A DNA stretch of 64,000 nucleotides from Natronorubrum aibiense (GTDB taxonomy: Archaea > Halobacteriota > Halobacteria > Halobacteriales > Natrialbaceae): contig NZ_CP045488.1 of the NCBI RefSeq assembly GCF_009392895.1, positions 1,550,001 to 1,614,000 on the forward strand, given 5' to 3'. Position 1 is the first letter of the stretch. Each line of letters begins with the position of its first letter. The notes beneath the pieces were generated by a model. That model was not told where the DNA came from, searched no databases, and was given only the letters and a program-made list of their open reading frames with translations. Made by a program: the position numbers and the translations under genes. Of the stretch, positions 29,335 to 38,604 are shown in pieces.

Positions 29335-30983
29335 GCCTCCTCGTCGCGCTCGGTTCGCTTGCCAGCGGCGCGATCGGCCTCGAGTGCTTCGGGGTCGCGC
29401 TCGTCGGGATCGCCGTGGCCGCCGCCGCCGGGCGTCCGAACCGTTACCGTCGTCCCGGCGTCGACGTCGACGGTCGTCTTCGCCGGGACGGGTTCGCCGT
29501 CGATCAGATTCTCGCCGGTGGCACCGTTCTCGCCGCCGGCGACGCCCCGTGGCGCGTGGCGACGGCGCTCGGTCAGCAGCGACACCGTCGCGTCCGTCTC
29601 GACGGTGACCGTTCGCTCGAGGCCGAGGCCGCCGCGGAACCGGCCGCGACCGCCGCTGTCGGCCCGGAACGCGTAGCGGTCGACCCGCAGCGGGTACTCG
29701 GTCTCGAGCGACTCGATGGGCGTGTTGAGCGTGTTCGTCATCCCGACCTGCACGCCATCCATCCCGTCGCGGTCGGCGCGCGCGCCGAAGCCGCCGGCGA
29801 TCGTCTCGTAGTAGGTAAAGGAGCTGTCCCGGCCGCCGATTGTCAGGTTGTTCATCGTTCCCTGACTCTGGGCGGGGACGCGCTCGGGTGTGGCCTCGGC
29901 GAGTGCGGTGAAGACGACGTCCGTGACCCGCTGGCTCGTCTCGACGTTGCCGCCGACGACCGCCGCTGGAACCTCCGGGTTCAGCAGTGAGCCTTCGGGT
30001 GCGTGGACGCTCACCGGTTCGTAACAGCCGTGGTTCGGCGGAATTTCCGGGTCGGTCACACAGCGGACGACGAAGTAGGTCGCGCTCTTGGCGACCGCCA
30101 GCGGGGCGTTCAGGTTCCCTTCGAGTTGGCCGTCGGTGCCCGTAAAGTCGACGTCGATCGACTCGCCGTCGACGGTCACCGTAACGCGGATTTCGACGTC
30201 GTCGTCGGTGATGCCGTCGCCCTCGAGGACGTCGCTCGCCTCGTAGGTTCCGTCGGGCAGGGCGTCGATCTCGTCGGCGATCCGCTCGTGGGAATAGTCG
30301 ATGACGGCGTCGAAGCCGGCGAGAACGGTCTCGCGGCCGTGTTCGTTGAACAGCGCGGCGAGTCGTTCCTCGGCGCGTTCGTTGGCTGCCAGTTGTGCAC
30401 GGAGGTCGGCGCGGCGCTCGGTGGCGTTGCGGACGTTCGCGAGAATCAGCGCACGGACGTCTTCGCGGGGTTCGCCGCCGTCGACGAGCCGCGTCGGTGG
30501 GAGTCGAAGCCCCTCCTGATAGATTTCTCGTGCACCCGCGGGCATGCTCCCGGGCGTCATCCCACCGACGTCGGCGTGGTGGGCTCGAGAGACGGCGTAG
30601 CCGACGATTTCGCCCTCGTCGTCGCCGTTGGGCGGCGCGAGCGGCGAGACCATCGTCACGTCGGGGAGGTGTGTCCCGCCCCTGAACGGGTCGTTGAGCA
30701 CGAAGACGTCGCCCGGCTTGGGGTCGTACTCTCGGACGGCGTCGACGGACGCGGGCATCGCGCCGAGGTGGACCGGGATGTGTTCGGCTTGGGCGATCAT
30801 TCGCCCCTCGGCGTCGAACAGCGCCGTCGAGCAGTCCCGGCGTTCCTTGATGTTCGGCGAGTACGCGCCGCGGATCAGGGTCTGGCCCATCTCCTCGGCG
30901 ACGCTCTCGAGTTGGTTACGCAGGACCTCGAGGGTCACGGGATCGATACTGTCGGCGGTTGACTGCATTTGGTCTGTCGTCAT
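29331..30983 (-). CDS. hyuB: Hydantoinase/oxoprolinase subunit B
   Basis: 550 residues, full family length. N-terminal IDPVTLEVLRNQLESVAEEMG and GDVFVLNDPFRGGTHLPDV (near 97), SRAHHADVGG (near 145), and the C-terminal Gly-rich VRTPGGGGHGDPDERDPE. With HyuA it hydrolyses a cyclic amide (hydantoin or 5-oxoproline type) using ATP. The start overlaps the HyuA stop by 1 nt (TGATG). The downstream racemase overlaps its stop. Confidence 0.93.
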   Translation of the reverse strand: MTTDQMQSTADSIDPVTLEVLRNQLESVAEEMGQTLIRGAYSPNIKERRDCSTALFDAEGRMIAQAEHIPVHLGAMPASVDAVREYDPKPGDVFVLNDPFRGGTHLPDVTMVSPLAPPNGDDEGEIVGYAVSRAHHADVGGMTPGSMPAGAREIYQEGLRLPPTRLVDGGEPREDVRALILANVRNATERRADLRAQLAANERAEERLAALFNEHGRETVLAGFDAVIDYSHERIADEIDALPDGTYEASDVLEGDGITDDDVEIRVTVTVDGESIDVDFTGTDGQLEGNLNAPLAVAKSATYFVVRCVTDPEIPPNHGCYEPVSVHAPEGSLLNPEVPAAVVGGNVETSQRVTDVVFTALAEATPERVPAQSQGTMNNLTIGGRDSSFTYYETIAGGFGARADRDGMDGVQVGMTNTLNTPIESLETEYPLRVDRYAFRADSGGRGRFRGGLGLERTVTVETDATVSLLTERRRHAPRGVAGGENGATGENLIDGEPVPAKTTVDVDAGTTVTVRTPGGGGHGDPDERDPEALEADRAAGKRTERDEEA

Positions 30984-33061
30984 CAGTTGTTCACCCCCTC
31001 TCGAGTCAGCACGAGGGTTCCATCCGCTTCGATCTCGCCCGCCCAGGTCGGCGGGACGACGGTCGTACTTTCGGCCTGTTCGAGAACCGCTGGCCCGGAA
31101 ATCGTCGCACCCGCCTCGAGGCGGTCGCGCGCGTAGACGGTCGCCTTTCGCGGCTCGGTGCCGATCCCGGGGAAGTGCGCCTCTCGGGTGCCGACAAGCG
31201 CGTCGCCCGCGCCGTCGTGGCGAACGACGGGGTCGGTGCCGGGAACGGTCGCCGTCGCTCGGAGGTTGACGATTTCGATCGATTCCTCCATCGCGTAACC
31301 GTAGGCCTGTTCGTGGGCCTCGTGGAACCGCGTCGCGACCGCTTGCGGGTCGAACGACTCGTCGACGGGGACGGTCAGCTCGAAGCTCTGGCCCGCATAC
31401 CGACAGTCGGCCGCGCGTTCGACGCGTGCCGCCTCGCGGTCGGAGGCGTCCGCGAGCACGTCCCCGACGAGGTCGTCGTAGACGCCCTCGAGCCGGCTTT
31501 GTTCCGCGTCCTCGAGGCCGACGCCGACCGTCCGCACGGCGTCGTAGCTCTCGTCGGCCGCGAGCAAGCCGAACGCCGAGAGCACCCCACCCGGTCGCGG
31601 GACGACGACGCGATCGACCTCGAGTGAGTCGGCGAGTGCCGTCGCGTGCATCGGGCCCGCGCCGCCGAAGGCGACGAGTGCGAACTCGCGGGGGTCGTGG
31701 CCGCGTTCGACCGTCACCGACCGGATCGTCCGGGTCATCGTCGCGTTGGCCACGCGGTAGACGCCGCGGGCCGCCTCGAGCGCGCTCTCGAGGCCGGCTT
31801 CCTCGGCCAGTCGCTCGAGGGCGTCGTGGGCCGCCTCAACGTCTAAGGTCATCTCGCCGCCGAGTGCGGTCTCGGGGCCGATGTAGCCCAGGACGACGTT
31901 TGCGTCCGTGACGGTTGGTTCGGTCCCACCGCGGCCGTAGCAGGCGGGGCCGGGGTCGGCACCCGACGACTGCGGCCCGACCCGAAGCGCGCCGCCGGCG
32001 TCGACCCACGCGATCGACCCGCCGCCCGCGCCGACGGTGTTGACGTCGACCATCGGCGTCCGGATCGGGAGGCCGGCGATCTCGGCGTCGGTGGTCCGCG
32101 CCGCCTGTCCGTCCCGGACGAGGCTCACGTCGCTCGAGGTGCCGCCCATGTCGAAGGTGACGAGCCCTTCGGTGTCGTCGTCGTCGACGGTCGCCGCAGC
32201 GCCGACGACACCCGCCGCAGGGCCGGACATCGTCGTCGTGACGGCGTGTTCGCGAACCGTCTCGGGGTCGGCGATCCCACCGTTTGCCTGCATGATCTGT
32301 GGTGCCGGCACCCCGGCGTCCTCGGCTTCCTCGACCAGCCGACCCACGTAGGTGTCGATCGCGGGCCGGACGTAGGCGTCGACGGCCGTCGTCGACGTGC
32401 GCTCGAACTCGCGGAACTCCGCGAGCACTTCGTTCGAAGCCGAGACGGGGACCTCGAGTTCCTCGCGAAGCGTCTCCGCGACGAGGCGTTCGTTCTCGGG
32501 GTCGGCGTAGGCGTGGAGCAGACAGACGGCGACCGCCTCGACGTCGCGCTCCCGAAGGGTTGCTGCAAGGTCGCGAACGTCTTCGGGATCTACCGGCGTC
32601 TCGACGCCTTCCGGTGTCGTCCGCTCGTCGATCTCGAAGCGCCGTTCGCGTGGGACGACCGGCTCGGGTTTCTCGGCCTCGAGGTCGTAGAGATCAGGCC
32701 GATCCTGGCGGCCGATCTCGAGCACGTCGCGGAACCCCTCGGTCGTCACGAGGGCGGTCTTCGCGCCGCCGCGCTCGAGGAGGGCGTTGACCGAGACGGT
32801 CATCGCGTGGGCGAACTCGTCGATCTCGCTTGGGTCGATGTTCGCGCGCTCGCAGGCCTTGTGCAGGCCCTCGAGGACGCCCAGATGCTGGGGGTCGGTC
32901 GAGGGGACCTTCGCGGTGACGAGTCGGTCGTCGACCGAGAGCGCGACGTCGGTGAACGTCCCGCCGACGTCGACGCCGATGCGTGTGGCCTCGTCGCTGG
33001 TCGCTTCGGTGCTGTCGTTCGATACGTCCGTCGCCGTGTCGTATGTCTCTGAATCTGCCAT
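30983..33061 (-). CDS. hyuA: Hydantoinase/oxoprolinase subunit A
   Basis: 692 residues. The ASKHA-type ATP-binding fold opens with IGVDVGGTFTDVALSV after a 27-residue acidic leader. Others: VTFDMGGTSSDVSLV near 290, VNTVGAGGGSIAWVD near 340, and GAGPMHATALA near 465. It is the ATP-binding subunit of the hydantoinase/oxoprolinase pair. The NRAMP-fold gene lies only 4 nt upstream, so all four genes form one operon. Confidence 0.93.
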   Translation of the reverse strand: MADSETYDTATDVSNDSTEATSDEATRIGVDVGGTFTDVALSVDDRLVTAKVPSTDPQHLGVLEGLHKACERANIDPSEIDEFAHAMTVSVNALLERGGAKTALVTTEGFRDVLEIGRQDRPDLYDLEAEKPEPVVPRERRFEIDERTTPEGVETPVDPEDVRDLAATLRERDVEAVAVCLLHAYADPENERLVAETLREELEVPVSASNEVLAEFREFERTSTTAVDAYVRPAIDTYVGRLVEEAEDAGVPAPQIMQANGGIADPETVREHAVTTTMSGPAAGVVGAAATVDDDDTEGLVTFDMGGTSSDVSLVRDGQAARTTDAEIAGLPIRTPMVDVNTVGAGGGSIAWVDAGGALRVGPQSSGADPGPACYGRGGTEPTVTDANVVLGYIGPETALGGEMTLDVEAAHDALERLAEEAGLESALEAARGVYRVANATMTRTIRSVTVERGHDPREFALVAFGGAGPMHATALADSLEVDRVVVPRPGGVLSAFGLLAADESYDAVRTVGVGLEDAEQSRLEGVYDDLVGDVLADASDREAARVERAADCRYAGQSFELTVPVDESFDPQAVATRFHEAHEQAYGYAMEESIEIVNLRATATVPGTDPVVRHDGAGDALVGTREAHFPGIGTEPRKATVYARDRLEAGATISGPAVLEQAESTTVVPPTWAGEIEADGTLVLTREGVNN

Positions 33062-33065
33062 GTCC

Positions 33066-34271
33066 TTAGAGAATCAAAACGTCGTAGAGCGTTCGGAGGC
33101 CGATACCGACGACGACCAGCGTCACGATGCCGCCGAGGACGTTCTGCAGCGTCGTGTTAGTGTGCTCGCCGAGCAGGTCGTCGTTGTTCATCGCGTAGAT
33201 GAGGAAGACGGCGAGGATCGGCAAGAGGAGTCCGTTTGCGACCTGTGCGAAGACGATCACCTCGACGGGGTTGTAATCCAGCGCCGAGAAGACGATCCCG
33301 GTGCCGAGGATCGTCATCCAGATCGCACGGAAGCGCGTCGACGTCAGGTCGCGCTCCCAGCCGAGTGCCCCCGCGGTGGCGTAGGCCCCCGCGAGCGGGG
33401 CGCTCATCGCGCTGGTGAAACCGGCTGCGAAGAGGCCGATCGCGAAGAACGTGAGCGCGTAGCCGCCGAAGACGGGCTCGAGTTGGTCTGCCATCGCGCC
33501 AACGTCGGCGATCTGAGTTCCCTCGGGGAACACCGACGCGGCCGTGACGACGATCGACGTCGTGATGAGGCCGCCGACGATGATCATCGCGACTGTGTCG
33601 GTCCGACACTCTGCGAGATCGTCTGCCCCGTCCCAGCGCTCCTGGACGGTACTCGCGTGCAGGAACAGATTGTAACCGACGACGGTCGTCCCGATGAGGC
33701 CGGCGATCAGGTACGCCGAACCGTCGGGAATCGTCGGCACGAGTCCGCCGCCGAGCGCGGCGAGATCCGGTCGGACGACCGCCGCGTTGATCAGGAACGC
33801 GAGACCCATGACGATAACGAGACCGATGAAGACGCGCTCGATCAGCTTGTAGTTGCCAGTCCACAGGAGGCCGGCGGCGATCAGCCCGATAATCGGTCCC
33901 CAGACGTTCTCGCTGACGCCCGTGATCGTCGACAGGCCGGCAGCGCCGCCGACGATGTTCCCCGTCTGGAACGCCGCCGTCCCGATTCCGATCGCACTCA
34001 CGACGAGTGCGATAGTGATTCCTCTCGCTACCGGGTTCGAGAACTCGTTTCGGAACGCCTCGCCGAGTCCTTCCTTCGAGATCAATCCCAGTCGCGCACT
34101 CATCTCTTGAAGCACGATCGTCGCCAGAATCGAGAACGCGATGGTCCACACGAGCAGGTACGCGTACTCCGCGCCGATGACGCTCGCCGTCGTTACCGTT
34201 CCCGGACCGATGAACGCCGCTGCAACCAGTGCGCCCGGCCCAATCGCCTTGAGTCGATCAATAACACCCAT
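33066..34271 (-). CDS. NRAMP-fold transporter lacking the canonical metal motifs
   Basis: 401 residues from MGVIDRLKAIGPGALVAAAF, with about 11 transmembrane helices. The overall NRAMP fold is evident (AARLGLISKEGLGEA-type loop after helix 2, GTTVVGYNLFLHAS in helix 6, ATAGALGWERDL in helix 8). Helix 1 has GPGTVTT in place of the metal-binding DPGN, and helix 6 has NLFLH instead of MPH. Mn/Fe transport is therefore doubtful. The B. subtilis oxoprolinase operon contains an NRAMP-like gene, so uptake of 5-oxoproline or a hydantoin is a plausible alternative. Longer starts (34286, 34337) exist. Confidence 0.85.
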   Translation of the reverse strand: MGVIDRLKAIGPGALVAAAFIGPGTVTTASVIGAEYAYLLVWTIAFSILATIVLQEMSARLGLISKEGLGEAFRNEFSNPVARGITIALVVSAIGIGTAAFQTGNIVGGAAGLSTITGVSENVWGPIIGLIAAGLLWTGNYKLIERVFIGLVIVMGLAFLINAAVVRPDLAALGGGLVPTIPDGSAYLIAGLIGTTVVGYNLFLHASTVQERWDGADDLAECRTDTVAMIIVGGLITTSIVVTAASVFPEGTQIADVGAMADQLEPVFGGYALTFFAIGLFAAGFTSAMSAPLAGAYATAGALGWERDLTSTRFRAIWMTILGTGIVFSALDYNPVEVIVFAQVANGLLLPILAVFLIYAMNNDDLLGEHTNTTLQNVLGGIVTLVVVGIGLRTLYDVLIL

Positions 34272-34398
34272 GATATGTGTCCACATGAACCCCTCTCTGA
34301 GAAGGCCAAAAGGCTTGTTAAGCGTTGTACATACCACACTCGTTGGACGACTACTCGAGACGTTCGTCGTATGAATTTGTATGAAAACGTATGAACGT

Positions 34399-34968
34399 CT
34401 ACCTCCCGGCCGACGACGGTCCGCCCTCGGGTACCGCTTCGGTGATGATCACTTTCGAAACGCCCTGATCGATCGTAATCTCGGTCGGAAGATCGACCGT
34501 GCTCCGCTCGATGAATCGCGTCATAAACCAGCGAATCGCCTCCGATGGGAAGACGATGTGGTAGACGCCGTCCGCCTCACAGCGGACATCGAGAAAGCCA
34601 CAGAACGAGAGCCACTCGAGCAGTTCGCCGACTTCCTCGAAGCGGGTCGCGTACTCGCGGGCGTGGTAGTCGGAGACGCGATCAGCCGCCTCGACGAACG
34701 CCGGATCGGGGTCGCCGCCCGCGTGGCAGTGCTCGAGGAAGGCGTGTAAGAAATCGACGTCGAGGAGGACGTGCTCGCCCGACGTGAGCATCCGATAGTA
34801 CTGTTCTAGGTTGTCGCTTGGCTGTCCGCTCGCCGCTTCGAAGTTCGCCGCGTAGAACGTCAGCGCCTGACGGACGATTTCGCTTTGCCCGTTGCCCGTC
34901 TCGGCGAGCAACCGCTCGAGCGCCGCGCTCGAGTCGTCGTCGAGCGATACTGTGACGCGCTGTGTCAT
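34399..34968 (-). CDS. Ribbon-helix-helix regulator with C-terminal sensor-like domain
   Basis: 189 residues from MTQRVTVSLDDDSSAALERL. Residues 1-45 are a CopG-type ribbon-helix-helix DNA-binding domain. The rest is a helical domain of about 140 residues (EHVLLDVDFLHAFLEHC, ADRVSDYHAREYATRFEEV) that could bind a ligand. It lies upstream of the NRAMP/hydantoinase operon on the same strand (127 nt before the transporter start) and is a good candidate for its regulator. Confidence 0.8.
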   Translation of the reverse strand: MTQRVTVSLDDDSSAALERLLAETGNGQSEIVRQALTFYAANFEAASGQPSDNLEQYYRMLTSGEHVLLDVDFLHAFLEHCHAGGDPDPAFVEAADRVSDYHAREYATRFEEVGELLEWLSFCGFLDVRCEADGVYHIVFPSEAIRWFMTRFIERSTVDLPTEITIDQGVSKVIITEAVPEGGPSSAGR

Positions 34969-35056
34969 GGGCGTAGGTAGGACGCGAGACGGGTATAGTT
35001 CACGCACTCGTGACAGCCACGTGCGACGGCGGTCGTCGCTCACGAACCGCTGGCGG

Positions 35057-35245
35057 TTACTTCAGGTCGACCCAGGAGACGCTGCCTGCCTCGAGAACGG
35101 TTTCGGGCTCAGTTGCCGGTCCGGTCGCCTCGTCGACGACGATGCGCATGCCCATGCCGAACATCTCGTGTGGCGGACAGTACAGGCCCCACACGCCCGG
35201 TTCGTCGAACTCGACCAGCCAGTCCGAAACGTCCTCCCCATCGGG
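35057..35245 (-). pseudogene. Plastocyanin/halocyanin C-terminal fragment
   Basis: About 60 codons ending in TAG-type stop near 35057. DWLVEFDEPGVWGLYCPPHE is followed by MFGMGMRIVV, the C-terminal half of a blue-copper domain with Cys, His and Met ligands. The N-terminal half with the first His, the signal or lipobox, and any start codon are missing. Upstream the frame runs into the antisense of the NUDIX gene. It is probably a relic left by a rearrangement or deletion at this locus. Confidence 0.7.
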
Positions 35246-35261
35246 ACCCGTTGGGTCGCGT

Positions 35262-36593
35262 ATGCACGACGAGACTGCTGACGAACCGACGCCCGTCGTC
35301 ACCGGATTTCTCCGCAATCGTGGCGAAGTACTGTTGCTCCGGCGCAGCGACGCCGTCGGCACCTACACGGGGCAGTGGGGTGGCGTCTCCGGCTTCGCGG
35401 AGGGCGACCCCGACGCGCAAATCCGTACCGAAATCCGTGAGGAAACCGGCCTCGAGGTCGACGACAACGTCTCGCTCGCCCGGAGCGGCCGGCCGGTTCG
35501 GTTCGAAGATGCCGACCTCGGACGCGAGTGGGTCGTCCACCCGTATCTGTTCGACTGCGAGACGCGCGACATCGAGTTGAGTGCAGAACACGACGTGTTC
35601 GAGTGGCTCTCGCCGACGGTAATCCTCGAGGCCGACGACGACCGCGAGCCGGTGCCGGAGCTGTGGACGGCTTACGAGCGCGTGGCACCGACGGTCCGAT
35701 CGATCACGGCCGATAGCGAGCACGGCGCGGCATCTCTGTCGATTCGCGCGCTCGAGGTGCTTCGCGATCGAGCGGCGATCGCGACGGCCGAACGAGCCGA
35801 GTTCGGTACCAATCCCGACGGCGAGTGGGACGAGCTCGCCGCCCTCGCCCGGCAACTGCTCGAGGCCCGGCCCTCGATGGCGGTCCTTCGGAACCGCCTC
35901 AATCGAGTGATGGCCGGGGCGGCCGACGATTCTGACGGCGCTGGTGGGGCGCCGGCCGTCCTCGAGGCGGCACGTGCCGGTATCGAACGGGCGCTTGCAG
36001 CAGACGACGATGCCGCGGCGACCGCGAGCGAACGCATCGACGGTTCCGTCGCGACCCTGTCGCGGTCGGATACCGTCCTCGAGGCACTTCGTGAGGGGAA
36101 TCCGTCGCGTGTTTTCGTCGCCGAATCCCGACCGGCGCGGGAAGGGGTCGCTGTCGCCGAAGAACTGGCCGCAGCCGATGACCTCGACTGCCCCGTGACG
36201 GTCCACACCGACGCGGCCGTGGCACACGTCCTCTCTCGCGAGGCCGTCGATCGGGTCGTGGTCGGCGCGGATACGATCCGTCCCGACGGTGCCGTCGTAA
36301 ATAAGACCGGGACGCGGACGCTGACGCTCGCCGCTGCTCGCGAAGGGATTCCCGTCTCGGTCGTCGCCGCCACGGACAAGGTCTCGACACGCGAGGCCGT
36401 CAATCTCGAGTCCGGCGACCGATCGGCGGTGTACGACGGAGACGCCCCACTCGACGTCCTGAACCCGACGTTCGACGTAACGCCGGCCGACTGCATCGAC
36501 GAGTTCGTGACTGAACGTGGTGTCCTCGAGGCCGCCGAAATCGACAACGTCGTTGCCGAGCTACGGGCGTTCGAGGAGTGGCCCGACCGGTAG
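35262..36593 (+). CDS. NUDIX domain fused to eIF2B-like / ribose-1,5-bisphosphate isomerase-like domain
   Basis: 443 residues from MHDETADEPTPVVTGFLRN. The N-terminal NUDIX domain (about 10-145) has GGVSGFAEGDPDAQIRTEIR and EETGLE. The C-terminal domain (about 215-440) is of the eIF2B-alpha/MtnA/R15P-isomerase fold, with VVGADTIRPDGAVVNKTGT near 328 and NPTFDVTPADCIDEFVTE near 405. Such fusions are known in haloarchaea. It may act on a nucleotide or sugar phosphate, with one domain hydrolysing and the other isomerising. The N-terminal extension of the open frame (from 35010) overlaps the plastocyanin relic and is not coding. Confidence 0.88.
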   Translation: MHDETADEPTPVVTGFLRNRGEVLLLRRSDAVGTYTGQWGGVSGFAEGDPDAQIRTEIREETGLEVDDNVSLARSGRPVRFEDADLGREWVVHPYLFDCETRDIELSAEHDVFEWLSPTVILEADDDREPVPELWTAYERVAPTVRSITADSEHGAASLSIRALEVLRDRAAIATAERAEFGTNPDGEWDELAALARQLLEARPSMAVLRNRLNRVMAGAADDSDGAGGAPAVLEAARAGIERALAADDDAAATASERIDGSVATLSRSDTVLEALREGNPSRVFVAESRPAREGVAVAEELAAADDLDCPVTVHTDAAVAHVLSREAVDRVVVGADTIRPDGAVVNKTGTRTLTLAAAREGIPVSVVAATDKVSTREAVNLESGDRSAVYDGDAPLDVLNPTFDVTPADCIDEFVTERGVLEAAEIDNVVAELRAFEEWPDR

Positions 36594-36805
36594 CGAGAAG
36601 CGACAGATCGAAACCCCTCGAGCGAGTACGGCTGACTGGCGGCCGTGACGAACTGTTACCCCCTCCGAGCCCCTTGTGACGAGGCCTTTTCCCGAGCCGC
36701 CTTTCTGAAACCCGACAGCGTGTACTGACCCTCGAGCGACTGCTGTTCTCGACGCGGAACTGATGCGGGCAAAGCTTGAACGTCCCCTCGTTCGTACCGG
36801 GGGCT

Positions 36806-37735
36806 ATGCAGTTCGAACTCGAACGACTCGGTATCCACGACTCGGTCGACGCGGTGTTTCCGCCGTCGGAACTCGACGCTTTCCTCGCCGATCTGCCGGT
36901 CACCGTCGAGGTGGTCGACGATGACGGGATCGACGCCTGCGACGCCGTCGTCACCCGCGACTACCACGAGGCGCTGCTCGAGTGTGCGTGGATCCACTCC
37001 ATTCAGGCGGGGATCGACCGCTTCCCGCTCGACGACCTCGAGGCCAACGACGTCGTCCTGACTAACAGCACGGGGATCCACGACCGGACGATCGGCGAGA
37101 CGGTCGCGGGCTATCTGCTCGCCTTCTCGCGGCGGCTCCACGAGCACGTCGCCAACCAGCAACAGCGCCGGTGGGACCGCCCCGAGTGGGACGAGGCGTT
37201 TACGCTCCCCGGTACGACGGCGTGTGTCGTCGGCACCGGCACCCTCGGTCGCGGCGTCGCCGAAACCCTCGGTGCGCTCGGCGTTCGAGTAACCGGCGTC
37301 CGTCGCTCGACCGACCCCGTTCCCGGCTTCGAGGAGATCTATGCCACCGACGACGTACACGCCGCGATCGGCGAGGCCGACTTCGTCGTCGTCACCGTCC
37401 CCCTGACCGACGACACCGAGGGGCTGTTCGACGCCGCGGCGTTCGACGCGATGCGCGAGGACGCCTACTTCGTCAACGTCGCCCGCGGCGCGGTCGTCGA
37501 CGAACCGGCGTTGATCGACGCCCTCGAATCCGACGCCATCGAGGGCGCAGCGCTCGACGTCTTCGAGACGGAACCGCTGCCCGAGGAGTCCCCGCTGTGG
37601 GATCTCGAGGAGGTCATCGTCACGCCCCACTGCGGGGCCTTCACGCGGGACTACTTCCGCGACGTCGGCGGAATCGTCCGCGAGAACGTCGATCGACTCG
37701 AGGCAGGCGAGGCGTTTCACAATCGCGTCGTCTGA
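36806..37735 (+). CDS. D-2-hydroxyacid dehydrogenase, NAD-dependent
   Basis: 309 residues. The Rossmann motif VVGTGTLGRGVAETLGALG starts near 147. The catalytic set is present: Arg in VNVARGAVVDEPAL, Glu in LDVFETEPLP, His in TPHCGAF. It is somewhat short at the N-terminus compared with glycerate dehydrogenases, which is usual for the haloarchaeal branch. It reduces or oxidises a 2-keto/2-hydroxy acid; the substrate is not determined. The ATG at 36806 was chosen over a TTG 30 nt upstream. Confidence 0.9.
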   Translation: MQFELERLGIHDSVDAVFPPSELDAFLADLPVTVEVVDDDGIDACDAVVTRDYHEALLECAWIHSIQAGIDRFPLDDLEANDVVLTNSTGIHDRTIGETVAGYLLAFSRRLHEHVANQQQRRWDRPEWDEAFTLPGTTACVVGTGTLGRGVAETLGALGVRVTGVRRSTDPVPGFEEIYATDDVHAAIGEADFVVVTVPLTDDTEGLFDAAAFDAMREDAYFVNVARGAVVDEPALIDALESDAIEGAALDVFETEPLPEESPLWDLEEVIVTPHCGAFTRDYFRDVGGIVRENVDRLEAGEAFHNRVV

Positions 37736-37859
37736 TACTGCCGGACAAAACGATTCACGCACCGATCGCACGCAAACGCTCGTCGCCTTCGCCGACGAGC
37801 CGTGAGACGCGATCGGGCGTTTACTGACGTTTGTCCGTCAGTATGAATCGGGCCTCGAT

Positions 37860-38477
37860 TCAGAAGAACTTGAACAGATCGTCCCGGTTTTGCTCGTGGA
37901 GGTGTTCGCGGACGGCCTCGTTCAGCGAGTCAATCTGGCCGCGTTTGGCCGTGATCGGCGCGATGGTTTCCTGCCACTGTTTCCACGGCGGGAGCAGACC
38001 GAGTCGATCACAGAGCTCGTTGAGCCGCTCGTCCGTGTCGTCGACTTTGTCCATCTTGTTGACGGCGACCACCGTGGGTACGTCGAGTTCCCGCAGGAAA
38101 TGAAACATCTCAACGTCGTAGGGAATCTCATCGGGACCGGAGTGGCGGTCGATGATGTCGATGACGCTCTTCCCGTCGACAACGAGAACCGCGACGAGGA
38201 TGTTGTCGGCGTACTCCTCGAGATAGTGGACGATGTCCGTCTTGATCTGTTCGCGGTGGTCCTCGTGGACGCCGCTCATAAAGCCGAATCCGGGCAGATC
38301 GGTGATGACGAAGTCCTCGGGTGCCCAGTCGTAGTGATTCGGCTCGCGGGTGACGCCGGGACTGCCACCGGTGTCGAAGCTGTGGCCGGTCAACTCGCGC
38401 ATTAGCGTCGATTTGCCGACGTTCGAGCGACCGACGAGGGCGACTTCGGCCTCGCGGTCAGGACGGGTTTCGAACAT
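37860..38477 (-). CDS. engB: GTP-binding protein EngB (YsxC/YihA)
   Basis: 205 residues from [20 protein letters not shown]1 [10 protein letters not shown]3 DLPGFGF, G4 NKMD near 130 and G5 ITAKRG are all present. It is a GTPase associated with large ribosomal subunit assembly. The longer open frame upstream is Arg-rich and non-coding. An inverted repeat with arms ACTGACG/CGTCAGT around 37825-37842 lies between its stop and the preceding gene and could terminate either convergent transcript. Confidence 0.93.
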   Translation of the reverse strand: MFETRPDREAEVALVGRSNVGKSTLMRELTGHSFDTGGSPGVTREPNHYDWAPEDFVITDLPGFGFMSGVHEDHREQIKTDIVHYLEEYADNILVAVLVVDGKSVIDIIDRHSGPDEIPYDVEMFHFLRELDVPTVVAVNKMDKVDDTDERLNELCDRLGLLPPWKQWQETIAPITAKRGQIDSLNEAVREHLHEQNRDDLFKFF

Positions 38478-38604
38478 ACGCCGTCGTAGGCACGTCACGG
38501 GTTTATACGCACCGCGTCGGCGCCGCCGCGAGCGCCTCAAGAACGCGTCGATCAGCCGACGAAAGCGTCCCAAGTTATGATCCCGGGGGTACTCATCGGC
38601 TCAC

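Noticed and set aside
33066-34271. Annotation of the NRAMP-fold protein as a Mn/Fe transporter
   Set aside because: Helix 1 and helix 6 metal motifs are replaced; only the fold is supported.
32787-34394. 535-codon plus-strand frame opposite hyuA and the NRAMP-fold gene
   Set aside because: Antisense of two recognised genes; Arg- and Asp-rich without domains.
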